Origin: Chitinophagaceae bacterium
GTDB taxonomy: Bacteria > Bacteroidota > Bacteroidia > Chitinophagales > Chitinophagaceae
NCBI GenBank assembly: GCA_947446645.1
Contig: CANFHA010000013.1
Span: 1-64,000 of the forward strand
Reading direction: 5' to 3'
DNA: 64,000 bases
In this document: positions 8,254 through 16,410 of the stretch, one piece after another
Layout: each line of letters begins with the position of its first letter
How positions within the stretch are numbered: position 1 is the stretch's first letter
Notes under the pieces: model-generated
Told to the model about the DNA's origin: nothing
What the model saw: the letters and a program-made list of their open reading frames with translations, nothing else
Database searches by the model: none
Program-made: the position numbers and the translations under genes

Positions 8254-9285
8254 ATGGCAGAAAAAGTATCAAAAGGATTAATTGTATTAGCTAGAGAATC
8301 AAGAGGGATGAGCCAATTGGACTTAGCTAATAAAATTGGTATGTCCCAACAAAACATGGGGAAGATCGAAAGTGGCGATATTGGAATTAAAGAAGACGTA
8401 TTAGAATCAATTTCAAATATCACGCAATATCCTGTTTCATTTTTCAGGCAAGAAAATGAAGTATATCCTGAGCATTTGGTGTATAGAAAACGAGAAAAGG
8501 TAGCCCAAAGCCTTCTCACACCTATAAATGCTAAGGCAAACATAGCAAGGTTCAATATTCAGTTTTTGTTGGATAACCTTAATTCTGAAAAGCCCGACCT
8601 CCCTTTTATTGAAGTTTCTGAGAAAGATACGCCAATAGTAATTGCTCAAAAGGTGAGAAGGATATGGAAACTAGATAAGCCCGTCATCGAGAATGTGACA
8701 TCTCTATTAGAGAGCAAGGGAATATTAGTTACGAGTTTCGATTTTGCAACAGAACGTGTAGATAGCAGGTGTGTTTTAACCATGACAAAGCACCCAATCA
8801 TAATTTTTAATCAAACTCTTTTAGGCGACCGTCAGCGTTTTTCGTTGGCTTACCAATTAGGACACCTATTAATGCATACAGCGTTTAAACTAAGCTTTGA
8901 CCAGGATATAGCGCATGAGGCAAATCTGTTTGCAGCGGAGTTTCTTATGCCGGAAAAGGATATTAGAAAAGACTTCGACAATGGTATTACACTACCATTG
9001 CTGGCAGAACTAAAGCATAAATGGAAGGCATCTATGATTTCGCTTTTGTACCGGGCAGATGACTTAGGTTATTTAACACCCAATCAAAAGAGATACTTAG
9101 TTCAACAGTTCAACGAGCAGAAGCTACGAAGACGTGAACCAATAGAACTTGACATACCGATAGAAAAACCCCATCTCGTACGAAAACTTATAAGCGACAT
9201 AAAAGCAAAACGAAAACTTGATACTAAAGAGATCGCATCCCTATTTCACTTGAATACCGATGAATTCATAGAACTATACGGATAA
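8254..9285 (+). CDS. XRE regulator with degenerate ImmA/IrrE peptidase domain
   Basis: 343 residues from the ATG at 8254; an in-frame GTG at 8206 is only 12 bases past the -7 box and is less likely. Residues 7-60 are an XRE helix-turn-helix (SQLDLANKIGMSQQNMGKIE). Residues about 130-245 align with the ImmA/IrrE (COG2856) domain: RFSLAYQLGHLLMH at 195-208 and HEANLFAAEFLMP at 221-233. The zinc-peptidase motif HExxH is replaced by YQLGH (Y200, Q201), so both the first histidine and the catalytic glutamate are missing, while the downstream E222 remains. Family members normally cleave a repressor; this one probably cannot and may act only as sensor-regulator. It follows the DUF262 pair in the same orientation. 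Confidence 0.8.
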   Translation: MAEKVSKGLIVLARESRGMSQLDLANKIGMSQQNMGKIESGDIGIKEDVLESISNITQYPVSFFRQENEVYPEHLVYRKREKVAQSLLTPINAKANIARFNIQFLLDNLNSEKPDLPFIEVSEKDTPIVIAQKVRRIWKLDKPVIENVTSLLESKGILVTSFDFATERVDSRCVLTMTKHPIIIFNQTLLGDRQRFSLAYQLGHLLMHTAFKLSFDQDIAHEANLFAAEFLMPEKDIRKDFDNGITLPLLAELKHKWKASMISLLYRADDLGYLTPNQKRYLVQQFNEQKLRRREPIELDIPIEKPHLVRKLISDIKAKRKLDTKEIASLFHLNTDEFIELYG

Positions 9286-9345
9286 GAATAGGCTATCTCA
9301 ATAATTCACAACAGTTGACCTTAGTAATTCTTAAAACGATATAAA

Positions 9346-9561
9346 ATGGTAGCAAAAGCGAGTACGCCAGAAATGAATGTGAGGCCGTATAGTTATAAGG
9401 AGCTTATAACCCTTTACGGCGTAAGCCAACGCACGTTTAAAACGTGGTTAACCCCATTCATGCATGAAATTGGAGAGAAGCATGGTAGATACTTCACTGT
9501 AAAACAGATTGAGGTAATATTTGCTAAACTCGGTTTTCCTAAGAACATGCAAGAAGTCTGA
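9346..9561 (+). CDS. Small helix-turn-helix protein, third paralogue
   Basis: 71 residues. SYKELITLYGVSQRTFKTWL, then PFMHEIGEKHGRYF, then KQIEVIFAKLGFP: the same small HTH family as 884-1117 and 63053-63274. Here it stands alone on the plus strand between the XRE gene and the recombinase pair, not beside the structural promoter, so it may regulate recombinase or cargo expression. The start ATG follows a modest purine stretch (AAAACGATATAAA). Confidence 0.7.
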   Translation: MVAKASTPEMNVRPYSYKELITLYGVSQRTFKTWLTPFMHEIGEKHGRYFTVKQIEVIFAKLGFPKNMQEV

Positions 9562-9675
9562 TTTATGAGGATTGTAGTTAAAGTAGGAGGAAGTTCTGTC
9601 CTGAATAGCCCAAATGCAGACAATAGGCTTTTTCATGAATGTAGCTTTAAATTTTTCAACCTGAAAATTAAAGCT

Positions 9676-9876
9676 ATGACGATAGAAGAATTAAAAAGTT
9701 ATCCGAACTGCGATCACTATACTGATGAACAGGCAGAAGATATCCTACGAACACTTGACAAACTCGCCTCAGTGATATTCGATTATACATGCCACCAATA
9801 TGGCATAGTAGTTGATAATCAATTAAAGGTGGCAGACAAGGACATTTCAGATAATCATTTAAAAATTGCAGCGTGA
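9676..9876 (+). CDS. Small protein translationally coupled to the recombinase
   Basis: 66 residues from the ATG at 9676 (MTIEELKSYPNCDHYTDEQA); the longer frame from 9565 has an unconvincing N-terminus. Mainly helical and acidic, with ILRTLDKLASVIFDYTCHQ in the middle. Its TGA overlaps the GTG start of the recombinase (GTGA at 9873-9876), so translation is very likely coupled. Small genes in this position are common before Bacteroidota serine recombinases; a directionality or accessory factor would fit but is not shown. Confidence 0.65.
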   Translation: MTIEELKSYPNCDHYTDEQAEDILRTLDKLASVIFDYTCHQYGIVVDNQLKVADKDISDNHLKIAA

Positions 9877-11603
9877 AGAACATAGAACTTTTTCAGAAGT
9901 TTGCTAAAACCTCAAGTACGCCAATAACTGCTAACATGAAACAAGCAGTAGTGTACACCCGTGTTTCCTCCAAAGAACAGGCTGACAAAAATCTGAGCCT
10001 TGACTTCCAGCGAAAAACGATTATCGAGTATGCTACAAGAAGCGGTACAGAAATACTTGAATATTTTGGAGGAACATACGAAAGTGCAAAAACTGATGGA
10101 CGAAAGGAATTTCAGCGTATGCTTGAGTTCATCAGGAAAAACAAGGGTCGGGTAAGCCATATCCTTGTATATACGCTGGACAGGTTTAGCAGGACAGGGG
10201 GAGGAGCAATTAAATTAGCCCAAGATTTACGTGACAAGTATGGGGTTACGGTTTTTGCGGTAACACAACCCACTGATACTACTAATGTAAGCGGGGTATT
10301 TCAACAAAATATTCAATTCCTATTTAGCGAGTTCGATAACCAGTTGAGGAAGCAGCGTGCCGTCGCTGGTATGAAGGAGAAATTTGAGAAAGGTATATGG
10401 TGTTTAAAACCACCATTAGGTTATGATGTGACTAAGTTAAATGGAGAGAGAAAAATAGTAATCAATAAAACTGGCCAACATCTGAAAAAGGCTTTTCAAT
10501 GGAAGCTACAAGGAATGAAAAATGAAGAGATTTTAGTAAAACTGAAATCCCTTGGTTTAGTAACTTATAAGCAGAAGTTATCTCAAATATTTTCAAACCC
10601 GTTTTATTGTGGCATTATTGTAAACAAGATGCTTAACGGAAAGCCAATCACCGGAACTCACCCAAGTATCGTTTCAGAAGCTGATTTTCTAGCTGTAAAT
10701 AACATTCGCAAGTCTGCGAATAAGTATGGAGTGCCACATAAGGACGAAATTGAAGCACTTCCACTAAAGGTATTCATGAAATGCGACCACTGCAGTAAGG
10801 GCTATACAGGCTATATCGTAAAGAAGAAAAACCTCTACTACTATAAGTGTAGGACTAAAGGTTGCAACTGTAATAAAAATGCAAAAGACTTGAATAACAG
10901 CTTTATTAGCTATTTGGACACTTATGCCGTTCAACCTGAATTAATAGAGCCGCTTTACAAATTGATGGGTGAAAAGTTCGATACTCTTAATTTAACCCAT
11001 GACGATCAATTAAAGCAGCTTAAAAGCCAGTTATCTGCCCTACAGGAGAAGATAGATAACTCAGAAGAGAGTTACTTCATTACAAAGCAAATGAGCGAAG
11101 AAACGTACAAGAAATTCATGGGCAAGTACAGTGAGGAAAAGGCGAAAATCCTCGATGCGATGGACACTTGTGGTAAAGATTGTTCGAACCTTTCAGATTA
11201 CTATATTTCGGCGCTGAGGTTTTCGATGAAACTCCCTACAGTATGGGCTTCCAGCCCTGTTACGGTGAAAGAGAAAATTCAAGAAACCATTTTTCCCGAA
11301 GGAATACTATATAACTACAAAAATCAGGCATTTCGAACCGAAAAAGTAAATGAGGTATTTTATCATATTGCAAGCCTGACAAGCAATTCAGGCGGAAATG
11401 AAAAAGGACAGACCAACACTAAAGTTGATCTGTCCTATCAAGTCGGGATGACTGGATTCGAACCAGCGGCCTCTTCGTCCCGAACGAAGCGCGCTACCGG
11501 GCTGCGCTACATCCCGAAAATTTCGGGGTCAAAAATAATAATTTCATTTGGGATCGTAACTTCTTCGCCTATGGCTACAATACTGCTGCCGCCCAATTTG
11601 TAA
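9873..11603 (+). CDS. Large serine recombinase whose frame crosses the attachment site
   Basis: 576 codons as read in the integrated state, GTG start. Resolvase catalytic domain: YTRVSSKEQADKNLSLDFQ (nucleophile S32), LDRFSRTGGGAIKLA and FSEFDNQLRKQRAVAGM; recombinase DNA-binding domain around residues 180-290; zinc ribbon CDHC..C..C near 303-335; coiled coil around 375-425. From residue 524 on, the codons are the antisense of tRNA-Pro (the familiar MTGFEPA translation), so the true tail here is host-derived. At the far end of element 2 the same frame continues after the shared core as GQLSNLFIKDLL and stops after about 23 residues, which is the likely tail in the circular form. The coding sequence also contains the terminator of the tRNA (11401-11436). 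Confidence 0.9.
   Translation: MKNIELFQKFAKTSSTPITANMKQAVVYTRVSSKEQADKNLSLDFQRKTIIEYATRSGTEILEYFGGTYESAKTDGRKEFQRMLEFIRKNKGRVSHILVYTLDRFSRTGGGAIKLAQDLRDKYGVTVFAVTQPTDTTNVSGVFQQNIQFLFSEFDNQLRKQRAVAGMKEKFEKGIWCLKPPLGYDVTKLNGERKIVINKTGQHLKKAFQWKLQGMKNEEILVKLKSLGLVTYKQKLSQIFSNPFYCGIIVNKMLNGKPITGTHPSIVSEADFLAVNNIRKSANKYGVPHKDEIEALPLKVFMKCDHCSKGYTGYIVKKKNLYYYKCRTKGCNCNKNAKDLNNSFISYLDTYAVQPELIEPLYKLMGEKFDTLNLTHDDQLKQLKSQLSALQEKIDNSEESYFITKQMSEETYKKFMGKYSEEKAKILDAMDTCGKDCSNLSDYYISALRFSMKLPTVWASSPVTVKEKIQETIFPEGILYNYKNQAFRTEKVNEVFYHIASLTSNSGGNEKGQTNTKVDLSYQVGMTGFEPAASSSRTKRATGLRYIPKISGSKIIISFGIVTSSPMATILLPPNL
11401..11436 (-). terminator. Rho-independent terminator for tRNA-Pro, inside the recombinase gene
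   Basis: A 13-bp stem (arms 11405-11417 and 11424-11436, one G-T pair) with a 6-nt loop is followed on the minus strand by a run of T. It lies 7 bp past the tRNA 3' end and belongs to the element side of the junction, so the element replaces the terminator displaced by integration. Confidence 0.8.
11441..11456. other. Attachment core shared with the far end of element 2
   Basis: AGTCGGGATGACTGGA is identical to 42969-42984. It covers the 3' end of tRNA-Pro. Beyond it the two sites diverge: TTCGAACCAGC here (tRNA), CAACTTTCGAACC there (element). Confidence 0.7.
11443..11516 (-). tRNA. tRNA-Pro (anticodon CGG)
   Basis: Read on the minus strand from 11516: acceptor CGGGATG pairs with CATCCCG; D stem GCGC/GCGC; anticodon stem CTTCG/CGAAG with loop TTCGGGA (anticodon CGG, proline CCG codons); T arm GCTGG-TTCGAAT-CCAGT; discriminator A at 11443; no CCA encoded. 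74 nt. It is intact although an element is inserted at its 3' end. Confidence 0.95.
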
Positions 11604-11610
11604 AAGGTTA

Positions 11611-11638
11611 CTTTTGATTTTTGACCTTTGAATTTTGA
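11611..11638 (+). repeat. Four heptamer repeats upstream of aroB
   Basis: CTTTTGA, TTTTTGA, CCTTTGA, ATTTTGA in tandem, period 7, ending 9 bp before the aroB ATG. The same unit in the same orientation precedes paaZ (24812-24839). Confidence 0.7.
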
Positions 11639-11647
11639 AATAAGAAA

Positions 11648-12703
11648 ATGCAGCAGTCAGTAAGCTTTCCGTCCGGCAAAGTGGATTATATTTTTTATCG
11701 GAAGGATGCCTATTCCAGGCCGTCTTTCGAACAGTTAATGCATTTGTACCATCTGCAGAACGTTGTCATTGTCACAGATGAGCATGTTGCCAAAATGTAT
11801 GAGCCACTTTTAAAGGGACATAAAACCTTGGTAGTGCCTCCGCTGGAGAGCAGCAAAGATCTGCACACTATTGGAGCATTGTCGCGCCAGCTGCTGGATC
11901 TTGGTGCAGATCGCAATACGCTGTTAATTGGCATGGGCGGTGGTGTTGTTACAGATATTGTGGGGTTTCTGGCATCGGTATATATGCGTGGTGTGTCGTT
12001 TGGTTTTATTCCTACTACACTGCTGGGTATGGTAGATGCTGCTGTGGGTGGTAAGAACGGCGTTAACCTGGGACTAAACAAAAATCTTATTGGTACTATA
12101 ACACAACCCAAATTCATTTTTTACGACACTGCTTTTTTGCAGACGCTACCCAACATTGAGTGGAGCAATGGCTTCGCCGAGATCATAAAGTACGCATGCA
12201 TATTTGACAGCCAGTTGTTCGATGAGCTGAGCGCTAATAATATCTCTCATTACAAAGATGATAGCGAGGTGTTGATCTCGCTTATAGAGCGGTGCGTAGC
12301 CTGGAAAAATAAAACGGTGACCGAAGATGAAAAGGAGACCGGTGTGCGCAAGCTGCTGAACTTTGGCCATACTGCGGCGCATGCTATAGAGAATATGTAT
12401 GAGCTGCCACATGGCAAGGCGGTAGCTATAGGCATGGTTATAGCCTGTATGCTCTCTGAACAGATCACCCACCTGGGCAAAGATGCGACAGTACGGGTAA
12501 AGGCGCTTTTGCAGTTATACCACCTGCCGGTGAGCCACGCTATAAATGCCGCTAAGGCGATGGAAATACTGAAAGCCGACAAAAAGCGCAAGGGTGACCA
12601 TATAGACTATATTGTGCTTGAAAAAATAGGGCAGGCCGCTGTGCGTCCACTCCCTTTCGATGTTATTGAAAATGCCCTTAAAGAATATGCAAGTCACAAT
12701 TGA
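11648..12703 (+). CDS. aroB: 3-dehydroquinate synthase
   Basis: 351 residues, normal length. Second step of the shikimate pathway (DAHP to 3-dehydroquinate; NAD and a divalent metal), cytosolic. Signatures: nucleotide-binding LIGMGGGVVTDIVGF near residue 97, FIPTTLLGMVDAAVGGKNGVN near 120, and metal-ligand motif LLNFGHTAAHAIE near 237 with HGKAVAIGM following. It overlaps aroA by 17 bp in another frame, so the two are co-translated; aroC follows. It is the first chromosomal gene after tRNA-Pro and the element junction. Confidence 0.95.
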   Translation: MQQSVSFPSGKVDYIFYRKDAYSRPSFEQLMHLYHLQNVVIVTDEHVAKMYEPLLKGHKTLVVPPLESSKDLHTIGALSRQLLDLGADRNTLLIGMGGGVVTDIVGFLASVYMRGVSFGFIPTTLLGMVDAAVGGKNGVNLGLNKNLIGTITQPKFIFYDTAFLQTLPNIEWSNGFAEIIKYACIFDSQLFDELSANNISHYKDDSEVLISLIERCVAWKNKTVTEDEKETGVRKLLNFGHTAAHAIENMYELPHGKAVAIGMVIACMLSEQITHLGKDATVRVKALLQLYHLPVSHAINAAKAMEILKADKKRKGDHIDYIVLEKIGQAAVRPLPFDVIENALKEYASHN

Positions 12704-13964
12704 TCCTGCCCTAATCAATGGCACGGTTGCGGCACCGGCATCTAAAAGCTATACACAGCGTGTGCTTGCTGCGGCTTTATTGCACAAAGGCACAACCGTT
12801 ATTCGTAATGCCGGCGACTCGGCTGATGAACAGGCCGCGAAGGAAATTATACAGCAACTTGGCGCCAAAGTCTCCTTTACTGCTCCCGGAAAAATTCAGG
12901 TGATCAGTGCTGGCGTTGCTCCCGTTTCCGGCCACATTCATTGTGGCGAGAGTGGGCTTGCCGCGCGGCTGTTTACGCCTATAGCTGCTTTAAGTAGTGC
13001 TGCAGTGACGATAGAAGGAGCAGGTAGCCTGTTGCAACGCCCGATGGCGGGCTTCAACGAAGTATTACCTGCATTGGGTGTCACCGTTACTGGCTTTAAT
13101 GGCCGGCTGCCGGTTACTGTGCAGGGGCCGCTCACACCTGTCTCTGTGAGTATAAACGGCGCAGATGGCTCTCAATTTTTAAGTGGATTACTGTTTGCGA
13201 TTTGTGCGGCTGCTACTACCAGGGTTGCAGTAGGTGTGGCGGAACTAAAAAGCAAACCGTACATAGATCTTACGCTTGAGGTACTAGGTCATTTCGGCTG
13301 GCCGGTTGTTCATCATGACTATAAAGAATTTTCAATCGATCCCTCGCTGTTTACAAGTCGGGATACAGTAGAAATCGACGCTGAGGGCGACTGGAGCAGC
13401 GCTGCTTACCTATTGGTCGCAGGCGCTATAGCTGGCAACATCGAAGTGGCCAATCTGAACATCAACTCAAAGCAGGCAGACAGGGCAATCATTGATGTGC
13501 TGCGCGATTGTGGGGCTTCCATTACAGTAGGCGCTGATAATATATCGGTAGCAAAAAGCCGCATGCGCGCTTTCGAGTTCGATGCCACCGATCGTCCGGA
13601 TCTGTTTCCTGTTCTTTCCATATTAGCGGCCTGTTGCGATGGGGAGAGCTACATAAGAGGCGTTCATCGTTTGTTTCACAAAGAGAGCGACCGTGCGCAG
13701 AGTATCTCAGAGATGCTGGAGAATTTTGCCTTTCCATTTTCTATGGAAGATGACTGCCTTTGTATCACCGGTGTAAGGAAATTGCAGGGTACGGTTATTG
13801 ATGGTTACAACGACCATCGCATAGTTATGGCGGCGGCTATAGGTGCGCTTCGTGCAAATGGCCCTGTAGACATTACCTGTGCAGATGCAGTTAAAAAATC
13901 CTACCCCGCCTTCTTCACCGATTTGATTTCCTGCGGCGCTAAGTGTACTTTTAATCAGGAATAA
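12687..13964 (+). CDS. aroA: 5-enolpyruvylshikimate-3-phosphate synthase
   Basis: 425 residues from the ATG at 12687 (MQVTIDP); ATGs at 12660 and 12672 are in frame but lie deeper in aroB and precede the conserved N-terminus. Motifs: PASKSYTQRVLAAALL near residue 16, SGLAARLFTPIAALS near 84, LLQRPMAGFNEVLPALG near 112, GSQFLSGLLFAICAA, RPDLFPVLSILAACCDGES and HKESDRAQ with DGYNDHRIVMAAAI near the end. Catalyses transfer of enolpyruvyl from PEP to shikimate 3-phosphate. The first motif has SYTQR where many bacterial enzymes have S(I/K)S.R, a variation usual in Bacteroidota. Confidence 0.95.
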   Translation: MQVTIDPALINGTVAAPASKSYTQRVLAAALLHKGTTVIRNAGDSADEQAAKEIIQQLGAKVSFTAPGKIQVISAGVAPVSGHIHCGESGLAARLFTPIAALSSAAVTIEGAGSLLQRPMAGFNEVLPALGVTVTGFNGRLPVTVQGPLTPVSVSINGADGSQFLSGLLFAICAAATTRVAVGVAELKSKPYIDLTLEVLGHFGWPVVHHDYKEFSIDPSLFTSRDTVEIDAEGDWSSAAYLLVAGAIAGNIEVANLNINSKQADRAIIDVLRDCGASITVGADNISVAKSRMRAFEFDATDRPDLFPVLSILAACCDGESYIRGVHRLFHKESDRAQSISEMLENFAFPFSMEDDCLCITGVRKLQGTVIDGYNDHRIVMAAAIGALRANGPVDITCADAVKKSYPAFFTDLISCGAKCTFNQE

Positions 13965-14049
13965 GCAAATGAGAAAGTAGGCGTATTAATACAGTATACT
14001 GTTTTCTGAGCTGTCCGGTTAGGGGATTGTCTCTATACAAGTTTAGGTG

Positions 14050-15027
14050 ATGAACACATTCGGTACCATATTTCGCATCAGCATTTTCGGGGAGTCTCAC
14101 GGGCCGTGGGTTGGCGTCACTATTGATGGTTGTCCGGCCGGTATCGATCTGCAGGAAAGCGATCTGTTACCCGATCTTGAACGGAGGAAGGCAGGTGCCT
14201 CAGGCACCACACCGCGAAAAGAGGAGGACGTTCCGGTATTCGTAAGTGGTGTGTTCAATAACAAGACAACAGGCGCCCCACTCACTATTGTCTTTGAAAA
14301 TAAAAATACCCGCTCAGCCGACTATGATGCCATAAGAGCTACACCACGTCCCGGTCATGCCGATTTTGTTTTGCATAGAAAGTTTAATGGCTTCAACGAC
14401 TATCGTGGTGGCGGTCATTCTTCCGGCCGGCTTACGGTAGCATTGGTTGCTGCCGGGGTAATTGCCAAAAAGATATTGCCTGCTATTGCAATTAACGCGT
14501 CGGTGGTAGAGGCGGGGGGAGACGCCGATATTGATGCGGCAATAAGCAGAGCTATAGAAAACCAGGATAGTATTGGTGGCATTGTGGGTTGCACAGTTAC
14601 CGGCTTGCCGGTGGGGCTTGGCGACCCGTTTTTTAATTCTGTAGAGTCTGTTATCAGCCATGCCGTATTCTCCATACCGGCTATTAAGGGCATTGAGTTC
14701 GGCAGTGGCTTCGCGGCAGCGCGTATGCATGGTAGTGCGCACAACGACGCTATTGTGGATGAGCTCGGTACCACCGGTACTAATAATTCTGGCGGCATAA
14801 ATGGTGGCATTACTAACGGCAACGAGCTCTATTTTCGTGTGGCGGTAAAGCCTACCAGCAGCACTCCAAGGGAGCAGCAAACATGGAACAGCGCCTCTAA
14901 ATCTGTAGCATCTTTCACCGTTAAAGGCCGTCACGACCTCTGCATTGCCCTTCGGGTGCCAGTGGTTGTTGAGGCAGTTACCGCTATTGCGCTGGCAGAT
15001 CTGCTGTTTATGGCAAAAACAATCTAA
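14050..15027 (+). CDS. aroC: Chorismate synthase
   Basis: 325 residues from the ATG at 14050, which follows an AGGTG ribosome site; a GTG three bases earlier is in frame. Motifs: FRISIFGESHGPWVGVTIDG at the N-terminus, RPGHADFVLH near 100, FNDYRGGGHSSGR near 116, and GIEFGSGFAAARMHGS. Slightly shorter than the usual 350-360, mainly in the last third (NNSGGINGGITNG is present, the C-terminal tail is short), but catalytic regions look complete. Converts EPSP to chorismate using reduced FMN. The 85-bp gap after aroA has no terminator, so aroBAC may be one transcript. Confidence 0.93.
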   Translation: MNTFGTIFRISIFGESHGPWVGVTIDGCPAGIDLQESDLLPDLERRKAGASGTTPRKEEDVPVFVSGVFNNKTTGAPLTIVFENKNTRSADYDAIRATPRPGHADFVLHRKFNGFNDYRGGGHSSGRLTVALVAAGVIAKKILPAIAINASVVEAGGDADIDAAISRAIENQDSIGGIVGCTVTGLPVGLGDPFFNSVESVISHAVFSIPAIKGIEFGSGFAAARMHGSAHNDAIVDELGTTGTNNSGGINGGITNGNELYFRVAVKPTSSTPREQQTWNSASKSVASFTVKGRHDLCIALRVPVVVEAVTAIALADLLFMAKTI

Positions 15028-15108
15028 AATTTCTGTTAATTTTCTTAAAAGTCGTCTTCTGTGGATAAATTGAGTATTTATACGTTCTCAATGCAACATG
15101 AATAGTAT

Positions 15109-15116
15109 TAGATTTG
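15109..15116 (+). promoter_or_regulatory. -7 box upstream of the first T9SS cargo gene
   Basis: TAGATTTG matches TAnnTTTG exactly, 45 bp before the ATG at 15161. A -33 element is not clear. Confidence 0.5.
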
Positions 15117-15160
15117 CCGCTGTATTTAACATTCACATTTAATTTCAAAAAAAACAATTT

Positions 15161-16255
15161 ATGAAAAAAGTACTTTTACTCTCTATCGGTGCCGCAATGA
15201 GCTTTGGCGCCTTCGCACAGAGTGCATCTAAAGTTGCTCGTATTGGAAAAACAACTAATGCGCAGGCAGGTGTTGCGCGTTCGCACAACAGGACCTCTGC
15301 TATAGGTAGCGTGGATACCCTGGGTCATATCTCATCTACAGACACACTTGCTGCATATATTGCAGGAGCAGATAGCGGATATTGTGCTGGTATTGACGTT
15401 TATGAAGATATGGGTTTTGCTGAGCGTTTCGACTTCTCTACTGCCGATAGCTCACTCCAGGTTCTTGGTGTTATAGCTTTATTTGCAGGCAATGTTAATC
15501 CAGCATCTACTCATACTGCTGTGTTTAAAGTGTGGTCAGCAGGTGCTAAGGTTAGCGCCGGCATCACAGGCCGTCCTTTCGTTTTTGAAAGTGGTTTCCC
15601 GAACACTGTACTTGCTTCTCAGTCTGTGCCTTTCACCCAGCTCGGCGTTGGTGGTGTTAATTCTGACACTCCGAAAATACACATGTTCGCTACTCCAACT
15701 GCGTACCTGAATAAGTCATTCTTCGTTGGTTGCACTATCAATTACACATGGGCTACTTTGGCTGGTGATACTGTTGGCCTTTACAGCAATCTTAATGGTG
15801 AGCGTACTACTGCAGTTTACACTGTGTCTGGTACAGATACTATTATCAACAACAAAAATGCAACACAGTATTCAGATGCTTCATGGCATGACAATGCAAC
15901 TGATAATTTTCAGCTGTATTACAACTACTTTTTGTTCCCAATCGTAAGGGTTGGTGCTGCAAACCTTTCAGTAAGTGGTGTTCAGAGGAACGATCTTACG
16001 TTCTTCGGTAACTATCCTAACCCAGCAGTTAACAGCACAAACATCAAGTTCTCTTTAGCTACTGCTAACGATGTTACGATCTCTGTTTCTGATATCAATG
16101 GTCGCACAGTCAGCACTATCAAGGAAATTAATCTTTCTGCTGGTGAGCACATTGTACCGGTTTCTACTACCGATCTGGCAGCTGGTGAGTACATCTATGT
16201 AGTTCGCACTGCTACCGGTAACGGTATTGCAAGCAAAATGACTGTAATAAAATAA
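15161..16255 (+). CDS. Secreted protein with T9SS type A sorting domain
   Basis: 364 residues. Signal peptide MKKVLLLSIGAAMSFGAFAQ with cleavage after AFAQ. Residues about 40-275 form a beta-rich body without a recognised catalytic motif (ADSGYCAGIDVYEDMGFAER, CTINYTWATLAGDTVGLYS). The last 75 residues are a T9SS sorting domain: FFGNYPNPAVNSTNIKFSL, then VSDINGRTV, then LSAGEHIVPVS, then GEYIYVV, ending SKMTVIK. It would be exported by Sec, sorted by T9SS and fixed to the cell surface or released. The next gene (16411) is a paralogue with the same plan; a terminator separates them. Confidence 0.85.
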   Translation: MKKVLLLSIGAAMSFGAFAQSASKVARIGKTTNAQAGVARSHNRTSAIGSVDTLGHISSTDTLAAYIAGADSGYCAGIDVYEDMGFAERFDFSTADSSLQVLGVIALFAGNVNPASTHTAVFKVWSAGAKVSAGITGRPFVFESGFPNTVLASQSVPFTQLGVGGVNSDTPKIHMFATPTAYLNKSFFVGCTINYTWATLAGDTVGLYSNLNGERTTAVYTVSGTDTIINNKNATQYSDASWHDNATDNFQLYYNYFLFPIVRVGAANLSVSGVQRNDLTFFGNYPNPAVNSTNIKFSLATANDVTISVSDINGRTVSTIKEINLSAGEHIVPVSTTDLAAGEYIYVVRTATGNGIASKMTVIK

Positions 16256-16280
16256 TTTTTCTATCATTCAGTTATTGATG

Positions 16281-16313
16281 TCCCCGGCTATTTTTTAGCC
16301 GGGGATTTTTTTT
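16281..16313 (+). terminator. Strong rho-independent terminator
   Basis: 10-bp perfect stem TCCCCGGCTA/TAGCCGGGGA with a TTTTT loop and an 8-nt T run; it ends the first T9SS cargo gene. Confidence 0.95.
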
Positions 16314-16410
16314 AGCATCCTTACCGCAGGGGCTTTAACGCAGATTTATGAATAAAACTGCTCTCCTATAAGTCAGGAAGCGTAATTTTAGCCCAAATAG
16401 AATTTTAGGC

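Larger units (their letters stand above)
1..11456. mobile_element. Integrated element 1, right-hand part
   Basis: Seen: genes at 1-1662 are homologous, in the same order and orientation, to those at 62.2-63.8 kb, so the left edge of the window is the beginning of the same leftward operon. To its right lie AT-rich cargo genes (1792-9876), then a large serine recombinase that ends inside tRNA-Pro at 11443-11516. Inferred: the element is inserted in the 3' end of this tRNA and extends leftward out of the window; its other end would be a 3' tRNA fragment like the one at 42969. The right boundary is placed at the end of the 16-bp core shared with that site, which is the limit of what sequence comparison allows. 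Confidence 0.75.

Noticed and set aside
11444-11603. C-terminal 50 residues of the recombinase (MTGFEPA...) as a true domain
   Set aside because: They are the antisense of tRNA-Pro and of the chromosomal leader of aroB, not conserved protein.
12660-12686. Earlier ATG starts of aroA
   Set aside because: They add residues before the conserved N-terminus and lie deeper inside aroB; the ATG at 12687 fits the family start.
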